Source: Thermoleophilia bacterium (GTDB taxonomy: Bacteria; Actinomycetota; Thermoleophilia; Gaiellales; Gaiellaceae). From it: DNA of 15,786 bases. The translations under genes and the position numbers were made by a program. Shown piece after piece: positions 6,716-13,547 of this stretch. Every line of letters begins with the position of its first letter. Position 1 is the stretch's first letter. The DNA lies in assembly GCA_025934335.1 (NCBI GenBank), contig JAICYG010000052.1, positions 1 through 15,786 of the forward strand. The letters run 5' to 3'. A model generated the notes under the pieces. That model was not told the origin of the DNA and did not search any database. It was given only the letters and a program-made list of their open reading frames with translations.

Positions 6716-6738
6716 GCCGAAATCGGAAGGATCCTCGC

Positions 6739-8160
6739 GTGCGGCTGACGCGGCGCGCATTCCTCGCCACGGCGGCCGGAACGACAGTCGGTGCCGCGCT
6801 TCCCCGCGTGGCCGTCGCCGGGAGCGCCGCCCCCGGCGCTCAGGGATTCGCGACCTTCGCGAGCGAGCCGTCGCTGAAGGTGCCGACGCTGAGCGTCACG
6901 AAGCGCACGAGCCCGGGCCCCGGCCTGCTCTTCGTCACGACGCTGACGGGGCCGGGCCAACGCGGGCCGATGATCGTCGACGACCGCGGGAACCTCGTCT
7001 GGTTCCGGCGCACGAGCAAGGTCGCGATCAACTTCCGCCGGCAGATCTACCGGGGCAAGCCGGTCCTCACCTGGTGGGAGGGCGACATCACCCAGATCGG
7101 CACCGGCGAGGGCGAGGGCGTCATTCTCGATACGTCGTACCGGGAGATCGCGCGCGTGCGCGCGGGCAACGGCTATGTCGCCGACGTGCACGAGCTGCTG
7201 CTCACGCCGCAGGGGACCGCCCTGATCACGATCTACAACGAGGTGACGCGCGACCTGAGCTCGATCGGCGGCCCTGCAGCGCACCCGACGCTCGACTCGA
7301 TCGTGCAGGAGGTCGACGTGAAGACGGGCAAGGTGCTGTTCGAGTGGCACAGCCTCGACCACGTCGGGATCGCGGACAGCTACTCGCCGGTCCTGACGCC
7401 GTTCGACTACTTCCACATCAACTCGGTCGACGTCGACCTCGACGGCAACCTGCTCGTGTCGGCGCGCAACACGTGGGGCGTCTACAAGCTCGATCGGCGC
7501 AGCGGCGAGGTGATCTGGACGCTCGGCGGCAGGTCGAGCGACTGGCAGCTCGGGCCGGGCGTCCTCTTCATGTACCAGCACGACGCCCGTGCGCACACGG
7601 ACGGGACGCTCACGCTCTACGACGACGGCTCCGGGGACGTGTCACACCAGTCGCGCGCGATCCGGATCGGGCTCGAGCAGTCGACCCGGCGGGCCGTGCT
7701 GCTGCAGGAGTTCGTGCATCCACCGGCGATCACCGCCGCGGCGATGGGGAACGCACAGTTCCTCTCGAACGGCAACGTCGTCGTCGGTTGGGGAACGGCG
7801 CCCTACGTGACGGAGTTCGGGCCGCTCGGCGACGTGCGCTTCGACGCCAAGTTCGACGGCAACGCCTGGAACTACCGTGCGTTCCGGGACGTCTGGCACG
7901 CGAAGCCGGACCATCCACCGTCGCTCGCCGTCACCCGCCGTGGCGGCACCGCGACGACATACGCGAGCTTCAACGGCAGCACCGAGACCGTCTACTGGCG
8001 CGTCCTCGGCGGGCCGGCGCGAAACGCGCTGCGACCGCTCACGACGGTTCGGTCGAGTGGGTTCGAGACGGTGATCAAGGTGCCGCGCGCACCGGCGCGG
8101 TTGGCCGTGGTCGCTCTCGATGCGGCGAAGCGGCCGCTCGGCACCTCGCGGACCATCTAG
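6739..8160 (+). CDS. Tat-exported arylsulfotransferase (ASST)-family protein
   Basis: A 473-aa protein from GTG 6739, chosen because a GGAAGG ribosome binding site lies 8 nt upstream and it gives a correct Tat signal: LTRRAFLATAAG, a hydrophobic stretch, then AVAGSAAPG. The mature part looks like the Arylsulfotran_2 beta-propeller family: GPMIVDDRGNLVWFR, TWWEG, VADVHELLLT (His151), DYFHINSVDVDLDGN (His226), SARNTWGVYKLD, GEVIWTLGG, and YQHDARAHTDG (His281). ASST enzymes move sulfate between phenols using a His nucleophile; the His residues are present, but many members of this branch are uncharacterised, so activity is not certain. Its TAG stop overlaps that of the convergent gene within CTAG. 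Confidence 0.85.
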   Translation: MRLTRRAFLATAAGTTVGAALPRVAVAGSAAPGAQGFATFASEPSLKVPTLSVTKRTSPGPGLLFVTTLTGPGQRGPMIVDDRGNLVWFRRTSKVAINFRRQIYRGKPVLTWWEGDITQIGTGEGEGVILDTSYREIARVRAGNGYVADVHELLLTPQGTALITIYNEVTRDLSSIGGPAAHPTLDSIVQEVDVKTGKVLFEWHSLDHVGIADSYSPVLTPFDYFHINSVDVDLDGNLLVSARNTWGVYKLDRRSGEVIWTLGGRSSDWQLGPGVLFMYQHDARAHTDGTLTLYDDGSGDVSHQSRAIRIGLEQSTRRAVLLQEFVHPPAITAAAMGNAQFLSNGNVVVGWGTAPYVTEFGPLGDVRFDAKFDGNAWNYRAFRDVWHAKPDHPPSLAVTRRGGTATTYASFNGSTETVYWRVLGGPARNALRPLTTVRSSGFETVIKVPRAPARLAVVALDAAKRPLGTSRTI

Positions 8161-9206
8161 CCGGACATCGGCACCTGCGGGCGAATCCGCGACCCGATCC
8201 GACCGAGGATCTCGGGCAGGTTCTCGCCCGTCGCGGTGATCCCGTGGTTGTGCAAACCGATCACCGCGTGCAGCGGATCCGGCTCGCGCGCGAGCGCATC
8301 CGACACCGAGACGGCCAGCTCCTCGCTCCCGCACGGGAAGTTGAGGTGCGTGCTCTGAATGCCGTCGATCCAGCCGTGCACGTGCAGGATCGCGCCGACC
8401 TCAGGATGCCGGCGGTAGATCATCCAGTGCTCGATCGCGTCGACCGAGACGCGCCTCGGCTCGACGACCGGCGGTACGCTCAGCACGATCACTCCGCGGC
8501 CCGCGTCGTAACCGCTGACGAGCAGGATGTCCCGGCCGGCCTGTTCGAGGTTCGCCTTGTCGACGCCGCTCGCGCTCATCCAGAAGCGTTCGGCGTCCTT
8601 GCGCGCGGAAAGATTCCCGTACGAGAGCCCGCCGATGCCGTAGAGCAGCTTGACGTGTCGTAGGTCGCGCTCGTCGAGCAGATCCTCGATCGGGAACGGC
8701 GCCGGCAGCAGGCCGAGCGAATCGATCGCGCGACCGGCCGTCCGGATCGACTCCGTCACCTCGTCTCCACCCCAGAGCTCCGGCTCGAGGTCGGTGCGGA
8801 ACTCGTTGTCGATCACGAGCTTCGAACCGGCGAGCGGCAGCAGGCGCTCGAGGAGCGACGCGTCGTCGACGAGGTAGAAGCCGCGCTCCATCGTCGTGAA
8901 CCAGGTGCCCTCTTCGGTAGCGCAGAGGACGATGTTCGAGAGCGAGCGAACGAGGAGCGGGTAGGTGTCCGCGAGCTGCGGGGCCCGTCCGGGCGGCAAC
9001 TCGCAGAGAGCCGCAACGTAGGTGCCGCGGGCGCGGCGGCGAAACACCGTCGGGCGTTCCGGGTCGACGACGTGCAGGACGAGCGCCGCGGCGTCGGCGT
9101 TGACCGCGCGCCAGCCCGCTGCATGCAGCGCCTTCTCCAGGGCACGCAGGGCCCGGCCCGCAGCGGGGCCCGGGTCGACGCCGATGACGGCATAGGTGGT
9201 TTCCAT
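8157..9206 (-). CDS. Class II aldolase/adducin-family protein with an unrecognised N-terminal domain
   Basis: A 349-aa protein from ATG 9206 (METTYAVIGVD); the frame is open to an ATG at 9242, and no clear ribosome binding site decides between them. The C-terminal half (about 165-349) is a class II aldolase/adducin domain: YGNLSAR (about 196-202), HVHGW (His275 and His277) and LHNHG (His319 and His321), the positions expected for the zinc ligands and the phosphate/substrate loop. The first 150 residues (AGRALRALEKALHAAGWRA, VLHVVDPERPTVFRRR, GTYVAALCELP, FYLVDDASLLERLLPLAGSKL) look like a separate alpha/beta domain that I do not recognise. Ordinary class II aldolases are about 200-260 aa. Substrate unknown. 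Confidence 0.85.
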   Translation of the reverse strand: METTYAVIGVDPGPAAGRALRALEKALHAAGWRAVNADAAALVLHVVDPERPTVFRRRARGTYVAALCELPPGRAPQLADTYPLLVRSLSNIVLCATEEGTWFTTMERGFYLVDDASLLERLLPLAGSKLVIDNEFRTDLEPELWGGDEVTESIRTAGRAIDSLGLLPAPFPIEDLLDERDLRHVKLLYGIGGLSYGNLSARKDAERFWMSASGVDKANLEQAGRDILLVSGYDAGRGVIVLSVPPVVEPRRVSVDAIEHWMIYRRHPEVGAILHVHGWIDGIQSTHLNFPCGSEELAVSVSDALAREPDPLHAVIGLHNHGITATGENLPEILGRIGSRIRPQVPMSG

Positions 9207-9283
9207 GCTGCGAAGGCTCGCGCGAGCGTCCGGCCGGCGCATCGGGAGAACTACGTAGCTCGGCGCAAGACGAAACCTGGGCT

Positions 9284-9289
9284 TAAGCT
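9284..9289 (+). promoter_or_regulatory. Putative -10 element of a leaderless promoter
   Basis: TAAGCT (TANNNT pattern) ends 6 nt before the GTG at 9296, and no Shine-Dalgarno sequence is present. It is the same geometry as TAGCCT before the gene at 1005. No -35 match is clear. Confidence 0.4.
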
Positions 9290-9295
9290 CAACCT

Positions 9296-10156
9296 GTGCC
9301 GCACACTGTTCAGCTGCCCGACGGCCGTACGCTGGAGGCGCACGAGCTCGGCGACCCCGACGGCTTCCCCGTCGTGTACCACCACGGAACGCCGGGCTCC
9401 GGGACGCTCTACGAGCGCTGGCGGACGCCCGGCGTGCGACTGATCGCCTACGACCGCGCCGGCTACGGCGGCTCGTCGCGCAAGCCGGGACGCGCGGTCG
9501 CGGACGTGGTCGCGGACGTCACCGCGCTTGCGGACGCGCTCGGCCTCGAGCGGTTCGCGACGTGGGGCCTCTCCGGCGGCGGGCCGCACGCGCTCGCCTG
9601 CGCCGCCCTTCTCGACGAGCGCCTCGTGGCGGCCGCGAGCGTCGCGGGAGTCGGGCCGTGGGGCGCGGAGGATCTCGACTGGCTCGAGGGAATGGGCGAG
9701 GGGAACCGGAAGGAGTTCGACCTCGTGCTCGCGGGCGAGGAAGCCCTGCGGCCGGCACTCGACGACGAGCGCACGGGTCTGCTCGGGGTCACGGCCGACG
9801 GGCTGCGCGAGGCCATGGCACCGCACCTGGGCGACGCGGATCGCAACGCGCTGACAGGTGAGCTCGCCGCGTACTTCCACGGCAACATGCAGCACGGCCT
9901 CGGCAACGGCGTCGATGGCTGGCTGGACGACAATCTCGCCTTCGTGCAGCCGTGGGGATTCGACGTCTCTTCGATCGAGCGGCCGGTGCTCGTCGTCCAG
10001 GGAGGCGACGACCTGATGGTGCCGAAGGGCCACGGGCTGTGGCTCGCCGCCAACGTCCGCGGCTGCGAGACGCGGATCGACGACGCCGAGGGTCACCTGA
10101 CGCTCGTCCAGAGCCTCGTCCCCGAGATCAACGAGTGGCTGCTGTCGCACAGCTGA
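9296..10156 (+). CDS. Alpha/beta hydrolase-fold protein
   Basis: A 286-aa cytoplasmic protein from GTG 9296. All expected elements of the fold are visible: oxyanion-region HHGTPGSG (about 29-36), YDRAGYGGSS (52-61), nucleophile elbow GLSGGG with Ser93, acid in GGDDLMVP (Asp239) and the catalytic His267 in EGHLTL. This is the epoxide-hydrolase/esterase-like branch; Ser rather than Asp at the elbow favours an esterase or related hydrolase. The substrate cannot be told. It overlaps the start of the proline dehydrogenase frame by about 22 bases, so the two are probably co-transcribed. Confidence 0.9.
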   Translation: MPHTVQLPDGRTLEAHELGDPDGFPVVYHHGTPGSGTLYERWRTPGVRLIAYDRAGYGGSSRKPGRAVADVVADVTALADALGLERFATWGLSGGGPHALACAALLDERLVAAASVAGVGPWGAEDLDWLEGMGEGNRKEFDLVLAGEEALRPALDDERTGLLGVTADGLREAMAPHLGDADRNALTGELAAYFHGNMQHGLGNGVDGWLDDNLAFVQPWGFDVSSIERPVLVVQGGDDLMVPKGHGLWLAANVRGCETRIDDAEGHLTLVQSLVPEINEWLLSHS

Positions 10157-11073
10157 ATACAGCGGTCAACGCATCGCTGCGGAAGGCGATCCTCGCGGCA
10201 GCGGACAGCAGGCGCGTGCAGTCGCTCGTCCGCCGGCACGGCATGCGCCTCGGCGCGGCTCGGTTCGTCGCGGGCGAGTCTCTCGACGAATGCATCGCAG
10301 TGCTGCGGCGCCTCAACGAGCAGGGCTTCCATGCGAACACGACACTGCTCGGCGAGGGAGTGCTCGAACCGGGCGCGACGGAGCAGGTCGTCGCCGCCTA
10401 CGAGCAGGTGATCGACCGGATCGCCGCAGAGGGCCTGCGCGCGAACGTCGCGCTGAAGCTCACGCACCTCGGACTCGAGATCGACGAGGAGCTCGCGTTC
10501 GCGAACATGAGTCGCCTCCTGCGGCGAGGATCGTTCATCCGCATCGACATGGAGCAGTCGCAGTTCGTCGACGCGACGCTGCGGATCTACCTCCGCCTCC
10601 GAGAGGAGGGGCTCGACAACGTCGGCACCGTGTTGCAGGCGTACCTCTACCGCACGCCCGAAGACCTGGAGTCGTTGCTGCCGCTCGCGCCGAACCTGCG
10701 GCTCGTCAAGGGCGCGTACCTCGAGTCGCCGGAGATCGCCTACCCGCGGAAGGCGGACGTCGACGAGGCATACGCGCGTCTGGCGGAGACGATGCTCGCG
10801 GGCTCCGGTCACGTCGCGCTCGCCACGCACGACGAGTCGCTGATCGACCGGGCGATCCGATTCGCGGACGAGCACGGCGTTCCACGCGAGCGCTTCGAGC
10901 TGCAGATGCTGTACGGCGTGCGGCCGCAGCTCCAGCTCGCCCTGGCGCGCCGCGGCTACAAGGTGCTCGTCGCCACGCCGTACGGGCCCGAGTGGTACCC
11001 GTACCTGATGCGGCGGCTCGGCGAGCGCCCCGCGAACCTGCTCTTCTTCCTGAAGAACACGCTGCGCGGGTAG
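10135..11073 (+). CDS. Proline dehydrogenase (monofunctional)
   Basis: About 312 aa if started at GTG 10135, within the end of the hydrolase gene; no other usual start codon lies near the conserved N-terminus (SLRKAILAAADSRRVQSLVRR). Recognisable PRODH barrel segments are LKLTHLGLEID, FIRIDMEQSQFVDATL, GTVLQAYLYRTPEDLE, LRLVKGAYLESPEIAYP, VALATHDESL, FELQMLYGVRP and the C-terminal YLMRRLGERPANLLFFLKN, whose arginines bind the proline carboxylate in the family. It oxidises proline to pyrroline-5-carboxylate with FAD, at the membrane side of the cytoplasm. The length matches short monofunctional bacterial enzymes; the second enzyme of the pathway (P5C dehydrogenase) is not in the window. Confidence 0.92.
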   Translation: MAAVAQLNTAVNASLRKAILAAADSRRVQSLVRRHGMRLGAARFVAGESLDECIAVLRRLNEQGFHANTTLLGEGVLEPGATEQVVAAYEQVIDRIAAEGLRANVALKLTHLGLEIDEELAFANMSRLLRRGSFIRIDMEQSQFVDATLRIYLRLREEGLDNVGTVLQAYLYRTPEDLESLLPLAPNLRLVKGAYLESPEIAYPRKADVDEAYARLAETMLAGSGHVALATHDESLIDRAIRFADEHGVPRERFELQMLYGVRPQLQLALARRGYKVLVATPYGPEWYPYLMRRLGERPANLLFFLKNTLRG

Positions 11074-11083
11074 ATCCGTCGTC

Positions 11084-12262
11084 GTGCGAATCGAGCGCTT
11101 CACGATCCAGGGCTACCGCAGCGCCCACGACGTCGAGCTCGAGCCCGGCCCGGTCTGCGTGCTCGTCGGCGAGTCCTCGTCCGGGAAGTCGACCGTGCTG
11201 TCGGCGATCTGGACGCTGCTCGAGGCGGCCGCGCCGATGCCGACGGCGGCCGACGTCTCCCGCGGCTACACGCGGGTCCACATCGAAGCGGTCGTCGGCG
11301 ATCGCACTCTCTTCCTCGACGCGCGGCCGCCGGCCACGCTCAACCTGAACCGCGAGGGCGCCCCGCCCGCGCTCTTCTTCCCTGCCAACCTGCGTCCGAC
11401 GTTCCTGCTCGCGGCGACCGATCATCCCGCGAAGCGCGCGGTCGGCGTCGTGCGGACCGAGGAGACCGAGGACGGCGGGCTGTCGCTCGTGCGCTCCATT
11501 GCCGGGCTCGTCGAGGCGCGCGTGCGCGGGCTCGTGGTGCTGATCGAGGAGCCCGAGCTCTATCTGAGCCCGCCCGCGCAGCGGCACCTGCACCGGCTGT
11601 TGCGCCAACTCGCGGCGCGCGGCCGGAACCAGGTGCTCTACTCGACACACGCGCCGGTGTTCCTCGGCGTCGACCGGCTCGAGCAGCTCGTGCTCGTCCG
11701 CCACTACGACCACACCGGCACGATGCTCGTTCAGCCGGACGCGCTGCCAAAGACGCACGCGTTCCGGCTCTTTTCGGAGCTCGACGCGGAGCGAGCGGAG
11801 ATCTTCCTCTCGCGCGCCGTCATGCTCGTCGAGGGCCGCACCGAGAAGCTCGCGTTCCCGTTCGTGTTCCGCGCGCTCGGCTACGACGCCGACCGGGAGG
11901 CGGTCGCGATCATCGACTGCGCCGGCAAGGGGAACATCCCGCTCTTCGCGGAGATCTGCAACGCCTGCGGGATCCCGTACGTCGTCGTCCACGACCGTGA
12001 CGCACCGCGCGGCGTGCAGCCTCCGGAGCCGGAGCGCATCGCGAACGAGACGATCCTGCGCGTGGCCGGCCGCAAGCGCACCGTGGCGCTCGTGCCCGAC
12101 TTCGAGGGCGTCAGCGGGCTGCGCGGCCGCCGCGCGAAACCCGCCGCCGCCTTCAAGCGCTTCCAGAACGGGAACGGCGAGATCCCGCCCGCGCTGCGGC
12201 AGGCGGTCGAGCGCGTCGTCGCGACCGCTCGCAGGGCGCCGCGCTCGACGCGCGGCGCCTGA
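11084..12262 (+). CDS. Compact OLD-family-like protein (ABC-type ATPase plus TOPRIM)
   Basis: A 392-aa protein from GTG 11084, 10 nt after proline dehydrogenase. The N-terminus is an SMC/RecF-like ATPase: IERFTIQGYRS, Walker A GESSSGKST (29-37), Walker B VVLIEEPELYLSP (151-163) and H-loop STHAPVFL (188-194). The C-terminus is TOPRIM-like: VMLVEGRTEK (Glu250), DCAGKGN (278-284) and VVHDRDAPRG (Asp304 and Asp306). This order defines OLD-type nucleases. It is short compared with about 550-600 aa for well-known OLD proteins, with little sequence between the Walker motifs, and I see no proper ABC signature (LSGGQ-like) before Walker B. No UvrD-like helicase gene is adjacent, so it is not Gabija-like. 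It could act in DNA repair or defence. Confidence 0.85.
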   Translation: MRIERFTIQGYRSAHDVELEPGPVCVLVGESSSGKSTVLSAIWTLLEAAAPMPTAADVSRGYTRVHIEAVVGDRTLFLDARPPATLNLNREGAPPALFFPANLRPTFLLAATDHPAKRAVGVVRTEETEDGGLSLVRSIAGLVEARVRGLVVLIEEPELYLSPPAQRHLHRLLRQLAARGRNQVLYSTHAPVFLGVDRLEQLVLVRHYDHTGTMLVQPDALPKTHAFRLFSELDAERAEIFLSRAVMLVEGRTEKLAFPFVFRALGYDADREAVAIIDCAGKGNIPLFAEICNACGIPYVVVHDRDAPRGVQPPEPERIANETILRVAGRKRTVALVPDFEGVSGLRGRRAKPAAAFKRFQNGNGEIPPALRQAVERVVATARRAPRSTRGA

Positions 12263-12268
12263 TCAGGC
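12257..12268. other. Palindrome at abutting convergent stop codons
   Basis: gcctgatcaggc is a 12-bp perfect palindrome in which the TGA of the OLD-like gene and the TGA of clpP (on the other strand) abut with no base between them. There is no room for a terminator between the two genes, so their transcripts should overlap at the 3' ends. Confidence 0.8.
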
Positions 12269-12868
12269 CGCGGCGGCGGGCCGCGTCTCCATCACCGCGT
12301 CGACGATCCCGTACTCCGCCGCCTCCTCGGGCGTCATGAAGCGGTCGCGGTCGATGTCGCGCATCACCTGCTCGACGTCCTGCCCGGAGTGGCGCGAGAT
12401 GATCTCGGCCATCCGCCGGGTCATGTCGAGGATCTCGCGCGCGGCGATCTGGATATCCGCCGGCGTGCCGCGGAAGCCGCCGGAGCCCTGGTGGATCATG
12501 ATCTTCGCGTTCGGGAGCGCGAACCGCTTGCCCGGCGCGCCGCCGCTGAGGATCATGGCCGCCGCGCTCATCCCCATCCCGAGGCAGACGGTCGCCACGT
12601 CGGACTTCACGTACTGCATCGCGTCGTAGATCGCCATCCCCGCGTACGCCGAGCCGCCCGGCGAGTTGACGTACAGCCAGATGTCGCGGCCGGGATCCTG
12701 CGCGTCGAGGTGCAGGAACTGCGCCGCGATCAGGTTCGCGATGTCGTCGTTCACCTCCTGGCCCAGGAACACGATGCGCTCGCGCAGTAGGCGCGAATAG
12801 ATGTCGAACGAGCGCTCCCAGCGTCCGTCCTGCTCCACCACCATCGGCACGACCGACCCGACCAGCAT
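12263..12868 (-). CDS. clpP: ATP-dependent Clp protease proteolytic subunit
   Basis: A 201-aa protein. ATG 12868 is decided by a strong ribosome binding site (aggaggt, then ggac, then ATG). The family motifs are complete: FLGQEVNDDIANLIAAQ, YVNSPGGSAYAGMAIYD, GMGMSAAAMIL with Ser101, IMIHQGSGG with His126, and RDIDRDRFMTPEEAAEYGIVD with Asp171 as the third triad member. It forms tetradecameric rings and degrades proteins delivered by ClpX, ClpA or ClpC. No clpX or second clpP sits next to it, unlike the usual clpP-clpX arrangement, so it may be an extra copy. The promoter region contains two dyads of the kind bound by ArsR proteins. Confidence 0.95.
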   Translation of the reverse strand: MLVGSVVPMVVEQDGRWERSFDIYSRLLRERIVFLGQEVNDDIANLIAAQFLHLDAQDPGRDIWLYVNSPGGSAYAGMAIYDAMQYVKSDVATVCLGMGMSAAAMILSGGAPGKRFALPNAKIMIHQGSGGFRGTPADIQIAAREILDMTRRMAEIISRHSGQDVEQVMRDIDRDRFMTPEEAAEYGIVDAVMETRPAAAA

Positions 12869-12884
12869 GTCCACCTCCTGTAAC

Positions 12885-12904
12885 GTGCAACTCGAAGGTT
12901 GCAC
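12885..12904. promoter_or_regulatory. ArsR-type operator, site 1
   Basis: A perfect dyad: gtgcaac (12885-12891), 6-nt spacer, gttgcac (12898-12904). It lies 17 nt upstream of the clpP start (minus) and 25 nt upstream of the SRPBCC start (plus). A TAACGT that could be a -10 for the plus-strand operon (12881-12886) touches its left edge. Confidence 0.7.
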
Positions 12905-12908
12905 TGTA
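12903..12908 (-). promoter_or_regulatory. Possible -10 element for clpP
   Basis: TACAGT on the minus strand sits between the two dyads, with a predicted start about 28 nt before the clpP ATG. No good -35 is seen. If real, bound repressor at the dyads would cover this promoter. Confidence 0.3.
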
Positions 12909-12928
12909 GCGCAACTTGGAGGTTGCAC
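12909..12928. promoter_or_regulatory. ArsR-type operator, site 2
   Basis: gcgcaac (12909-12915), 6-nt spacer, gttgcac (12922-12928): the same dyad as site 1 with one mismatch between arms, shifted by exactly 24 bp. It overlaps the ribosome binding site (ggagg) and ends directly at the ATG of the SRPBCC gene. Confidence 0.7.
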
Positions 12929-13267
12929 ATGATTCGCAAGGAGATCGTCCTGCCTGCCGAGCGCGACGAGGTGTGGGACGCGCTGACCGACGCGGAGCGG
13001 CTCGAGGACTGGTTCGCGAACGACGTCGAGCTCGACCTGCGCCCCGGCGGCGGCGCGAGCTTCCGCTGGGCAAACGGCGAGGAGCGCCACGCGGTCGTCA
13101 CCGAGGTCGACCCGGAGCGGCGGCTCGCGTTCGACTGGGAGGACGAGGGCACGGTCGAGTTCACGCTCGACGACGACGCCGACGGGACTCGCCTCGTGGT
13201 CGTCGAGTCGTCGCCTGCCTGGTCGACCGCGCTCGAGCTGCAGGCCTGCGCCTTCGCTGTTGTCTGA
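12929..13267 (+). CDS. SRPBCC (AHSA1-like) domain protein
   Basis: A 112-aa protein from ATG 12929, with GGAGG 6 nt upstream. It shows the start of the family pattern, IRKEIVLPAERDEVWDALTDAERLEDWFA, then LDLRPGGGASFRW, HAVVTEVDPERRLAFDWE and TRLVVVESSPAWSTALELQA. SRPBCC proteins form a hydrophobic cavity for small ligands. The length is at the short end of the family. Its stop overlaps the start of the ArsR gene by 8 bases, and this SRPBCC-ArsR pairing is a common operon type. Confidence 0.88.
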   Translation: MIRKEIVLPAERDEVWDALTDAERLEDWFANDVELDLRPGGGASFRWANGEERHAVVTEVDPERRLAFDWEDEGTVEFTLDDDADGTRLVVVESSPAWSTALELQACAFAVV

Positions 13268-13547
13268 CCAGCTCGGCATGGTCTTCGGCGCGCTGGCCGA
13301 CCCGTCGCGACGGCAGGTGATCGGCTACCTGTCGGAGCGCGGCACGGCGACGGCGACCGAGCTGACCGGCGAGCTGCCGATGACGCGCCAGGCGGTCGCG
13401 AAGCATCTGGCGACGCTGGCTGATGCGGGCCTCGTCGAGTCGGAGCGCCAGGGGCGCGAGACACGGTACCGGCTGACGGAGGCAGGCGCGGAGTGGGACG
13501 ATCGACTCGACAGCCTGAAACGCCACCTGGAGAGACGACGAAGATGA
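13260..13547 (+). CDS. ArsR-family winged-helix transcriptional regulator
   Basis: A 95-aa protein from TTG 13260 (MSDQLGMVFGALADPSRRQVIGYL); ATG 13278 is a possible later start but would cut off the usual N-terminus. The HTH is visible in ATATELTGELPMTRQAVAKHLATLADAGLVESERQGRETRYRLTEAG. There is no ELxVCDL cysteine motif, so it is probably not a classical arsenic or zinc sensor; this subgroup is usually paired with SRPBCC proteins. It most likely represses its own operon through the dyads at 12885-12928. The stop shares bases with the ATG of the next gene (ATGA). Confidence 0.92.
   Translation: MSDQLGMVFGALADPSRRQVIGYLSERGTATATELTGELPMTRQAVAKHLATLADAGLVESERQGRETRYRLTEAGAEWDDRLDSLKRHLERRRR

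Noticed and set aside
10171..10190. A later start for proline dehydrogenase clear of the hydrolase gene
   Set aside because: No ATG, GTG or TTG in frame lies between the hydrolase stop and the conserved N-terminal segment, so the GTG at 10135 is the most likely start despite its weak ribosome binding site.
11084..12262. A Gabija-type or other two-gene defence system built on the OLD-like protein
   Set aside because: The gene upstream is proline dehydrogenase and the gene downstream is clpP on the other strand; no UvrD-like helicase or reverse transcriptase partner is present.
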